Below, piece after piece: positions 57,301-61,820 of a DNA stretch of 64,000 bases; the first letter of the stretch is position 1, and each line of letters starts with the position of its first letter. The stretch covers positions 22,171,867 through 22,235,866 of the forward strand of contig CM049308.1 in NCBI GenBank assembly GCA_026874595.1. The letters run 5' to 3'. This DNA is from Sipunculus nudus. Taxonomy: Eukaryota; Annelida; Sipuncula; Golfingiida; Sipunculidae. Made by a program: the position numbers and the translations under genes. The notes below the pieces were generated by a model, which saw only the letters and a list, made by a program, of their open reading frames with translations, made no database searches and was not told where the DNA came from.

Positions 57301-58433
57301 CCAGTGGTTGGAATACAGGGGTCCACTTGATGGCTGGGGACCAAAACAAGTGGTCATGCTAATGGGGTGGTTGAGTTACAAGGGTCGCCATTGGGGGGGG
57401 GGGGGGGGGGTGGTTCACTATATATTTGAATCCAAACCATAATGGTGGCCTTTTCTACCATAACTGTTTAAGTTAATACAGATACCATAGGATTTTATAA
57501 ATTTATCTCATATAATTTTTGTGAAGTATTAGTTTATATTGAATTTATGTTTTTGTTAAATATATATATGTATGTTGTATAACATAAGTAGTGATATATA
57601 TAATAACTATATAAATAGAATTCATCCTATATATACTATCTTTGATTATGCATATATAACAGTCTTGATTGCTTCTCTTTTCTTACAGATGTGCCAGCCT
57701 GGTTAAAGAGTTTGCGTCTACACAAGTATGCAAGTCTTTTCCAGCAGCTGGAATACGATGAGATGATGGAACTGAACGAAGAATGGCTGGGAGCCAAGGT
57801 AAGGCGGTCCCTTAGTCACTCTGACAACGGTACATTTTTCACGTTAACAGCAAGCACTGCCCCTCTGGTGATTCCTGTTTTATGCAGCTGATCTGCCTCA
57901 GGTAGATGTAATGTCTAATTTGATTGCCCTCTGACTCCTCTGTGCAGGTGTTTCTGCTCCAGTTGCCATGGAAACCACCATCCCCCTTTGTACTGTAACT
58001 TAGTTATACATTGGTAAAGTTTGACAAATAGTACTGGCCTTTGTATTTTTCACATATCTACCGGTGAACACTTTTTCAGCTTGATAACTTACTGTGTACT
58101 GATGTGTGTCATGATATCTCTTAAGAATTCATGCTGTGTTTCTATGTATTAATATTTGGGCGTAAAGCACCATCACTGATAAAAGCATCTTTCATATCTT
58201 TGGAGAAATTGTTCTTCATAACTTTTCATATTTCTATTCTCTTCAAGTTTTGCAAAGAAATACTTTTTTCAAAGCACTGTTCTCTCTTCTATTCATAGCA
58301 CCAGTACCTTCCTGTGTTCATTTATTTGCTAACACATTTGTGATTTGGTCAGCCTTACTTATTAATGTGAAAAAGTTACAGTGATTAGATTAAAACTACT
58401 ATACAAAATGTTAGCTTTTGATAATACAAGGCG

Positions 58434-58465
<32 letters not shown>

Positions 58466-61400
58466 TCTCCTCTGTATCTCTTTTTCTCTCTTTTTCACTT
58501 TCATCCAGGTCTTATATATCCTAGCAGTATAAATGAACTTTGACCCTTAATAGAATTGCTGACCTTTTTTATTTACAGAATGTTACCAAAGGAGCAAGGC
58601 ATAAGATTGTTTTGAGTATAGGAAAATTACGAGAAAGACAGAACATACTCAGATCACTGGAGAAGGTAATAGACTTATAGAATCAAGATACTCAAATACA
58701 TCATCAAACCTTGATATACAATAAAATCTCGTTGTGCAGAGCTCATTTAGATTGAATAATCTGTTTTGCTCAAGTTTCATGCTTGGAGTTAGAAGTTAAA
58801 TTAAGCCCATAAAAAAACCCACTTGTGTCAAAACCTTGGATAAGTAGAAGCAGTATTATAGGTCCCTTTTGCTGTAACACAACAAGGTTTACTGCTTGTG
58901 TGTTTGTGTATGTTTCGTCATTGCCATCAAACATTCATGTATATCATTTTGATATGCTGTATTTCATTAGGTATAAAAAAATGGTAAAAATCAAGTGTAA
59001 TTAAATGTAACATTGTGTTTATATGAATGTAAAAGACTTAAAATAGTTAATATTTAACACTTGTATAATATAATATAATTAAAAATATATTAATATTAAT
59101 ATAATTTAAATAGACTGAAAAAAGGTGGTAGGGAATTGTTTAAAATATCCTTGTATAATGTTACTATTCATGAATTTGAATCTTGTCTTTTACTAGTCTA
59201 ACAGATCCAACCAAATGCATCACACACAACTTTCAATTCATTATTTCATTTTAAATCATCAGGAAATCATGGAGTCTGGTGACACGAAGCAGGCCTTGTG
59301 TGAGATGAGGAACATTATCATGACTCCGATGAAGATGTTCCAGCCTCCAGCCCAGGAGGATAAAAATGAGACGCTGCCCATCGGAACAAGCCCTGACGCT
59401 GACTCCATCACAGAGGGAGACCTGCCAGGGCAGTATACCAGAGTGATGGGCAAAGGTAAGGTTGCATACATTAAAATAACAAGACTAGGTTGTATACATT
59501 AAAATAACAAGAATAGGTTGTATATATTAAAATAACAAGAATAGGTGGTATAAATTAAAATAACAAGACTAGGTTGTATACATTAAAATAACAAGACTAG
59601 GTTGTATACATAAAAATAACAAGAATAGGTTGAATACATTAATATAACAAGAATAGTTTGTATACATTAAAATAACAAGAATAGGTTGTATAAGTTAAAA
59701 TAACAAGAATAGGTTGTATACATTGAAATAACAAGAATAGGTGGTATAAATTAAAATAACAAGATTAGGTGGTATACATTAAATAACAAGAATAGGTGGG
59801 ATATATTAAAATAACAAGAATAGGTGGTATAAATTAAAATAACAAGACTAGGTTGTATACATAAAAAAAAACAAGAATAGGGTGTATACATTGAAATAAC
59901 AATAATAGATTGTGTACTCTAAAAATAACAAGAATAGGTTGTATACATTAAAATAGCAAGAATAGGTGGTATACATTAAAATAACAAGAATAGGTTGTAT
60001 ACATTAAAATAACAAGAATAGTTTGAATACATTTAAATAACAAGAACAGATTTTATAAATTTAAATAACAAAAATGAAACTACTTTCAGAACCTTTCAAA
60101 TAGGGCTGACTTGCATGAGAAAGGCCATTATTGATTATCCTGATTCAGTGATTAGTTTTCTAGTAAATTATGACTGGTTACCATTTAGATATGTTTACTG
60201 TCTTTCACCAAAGATAATCCGCTAGCATAGATAATCTGTACCCCCATTTACTGCCACAAATTTGGTGGAAAAATACATAACCTTGTGTAAAATATGCACC
60301 TGGTATCTGGCCAAAACTCTGGATGATGTAAATTGTATTTCTGTAAGTCACTGGAATAATTACTGGTTCAGTTGTGGTAAACTTTGCCAGTCAGGCTGAC
60401 ACTTGTTGAATCTGTTACACCTGGCACAGAAGTAGATTGTTATGACTGTAATCACAGCAAAAAGTCTGTTCTTGTTTAGTCACTAATTTGAAAAAAAGGG
60501 TGCTGCATCAGGCCTAAACATTACTCTTTTATGTAAGATATAACTTAAAAGTGGCACAGTGTGCGTGCGTGGAGAACACCTGATAGCTAGTCATTACCTG
60601 CTAAAGAAAGGGATTGAGGCCATGATCGCATTACTGATCAATCCGACAAAGATTCTGGCAACAATAGGATAATTAAAACTATGGAAGGAATCAGGCTGTT
60701 ATTCCTCACTTGGCTCAAGATGATCAGAAAACAGTTAGTGTGTACATGTGTCATGGTTGATTTCCTGGCACCTATCTCTAACAACTGCAAGTATAATAGA
60801 ATAGAAACAATCCCCAAGTGCATATAGCGCCATCAACCAACTAGCAATGTCATCAAATGATGGTAGCAAAATGGTGCCATCTTCCATAGTTCAAAAGCAA
60901 CAGATATTTGAATTTGAAATAGGCTCTCAGTTCCATTTAAGACATCTAAGAAACGAACTAAACATCCTCCTACTTGTCATATATCTGGAAATCTACTTTA
61001 TTAGAGTAAGCAATCTATCAAGATTCCTATATACCATTTAAAATTTGAATTGTATTCTGAAATATAATGTATCATTTATGTATCATATCATGCACAAAGT
61101 ATCATGATATATATCGTATCATGAATAATATGTTGTTATTGCCCTATCAAATATCGGGATTATAACTGCATATGCTGAATTGTATTTGTTTATACTTGCA
61201 GTGTGCACGCAGCTGTTAGTCAGTAGTCGACAGGATGACGAGTGCTTTACCATGTACCTGCAGCTCATAGACAAGTGTGTAGCTCATGAGGTAAGAACCG
61301 CTGTCAATCAAACACCATGCTCTGCCCCCAACCTCAATTATCACATTAAGTATGTTCAGTAAGAACTTGTTTGATACATGTTAAAAATCTGGCCCCAGCA

Positions 61401-61780
61401 TTATTTATCATGGTAATAACAGGAAGATAATATATTTATGTACCTGCAAATGTCAACTCGCATATGTTTGGGAACTGTGGTATAGATTTCATTACTACTT
61501 CAGTTTAAGCTGAGATCATGCATATGCATCTAAAGTATGCTTTGCTGTTTATAATTATATGTCCATGTTATGTGTTCATCATATCAACAGTGTATTGTCA
61601 CCATCGTATTTAATTAACCATAATGTTACTTCCTGGATGCTAACTTTTTACCATAATTTTGGCCTTATGTATAAAAAATAATTGGTATATGTTTAATAAA
61701 AAAAACCCAGATCTTCTTCATTGTAAACATTCCAGGTTTTAGAGTTTTTTGAGAGTTGCCTATGGTTTAATTGTTATGAC

Positions 61781-61820
<40 letters not shown>

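Larger units (their letters stand above)
54701..57688. other. Intron 3, distal part up to exon 4
   Basis: Apart from the repeats listed separately (55055-55320, 56293-56465, G18 at 57393-57410) I see only AT-rich intronic sequence, including TATATA tracts at 57540-57660 just before the SAM exon. Confidence 0.5.

Noticed and set aside
59461..60076. Regular 28-bp repeat considered as a CRISPR-like array
   Set aside because: There are no unique spacers between repeats; it is a contiguous minisatellite in a eukaryotic intron.
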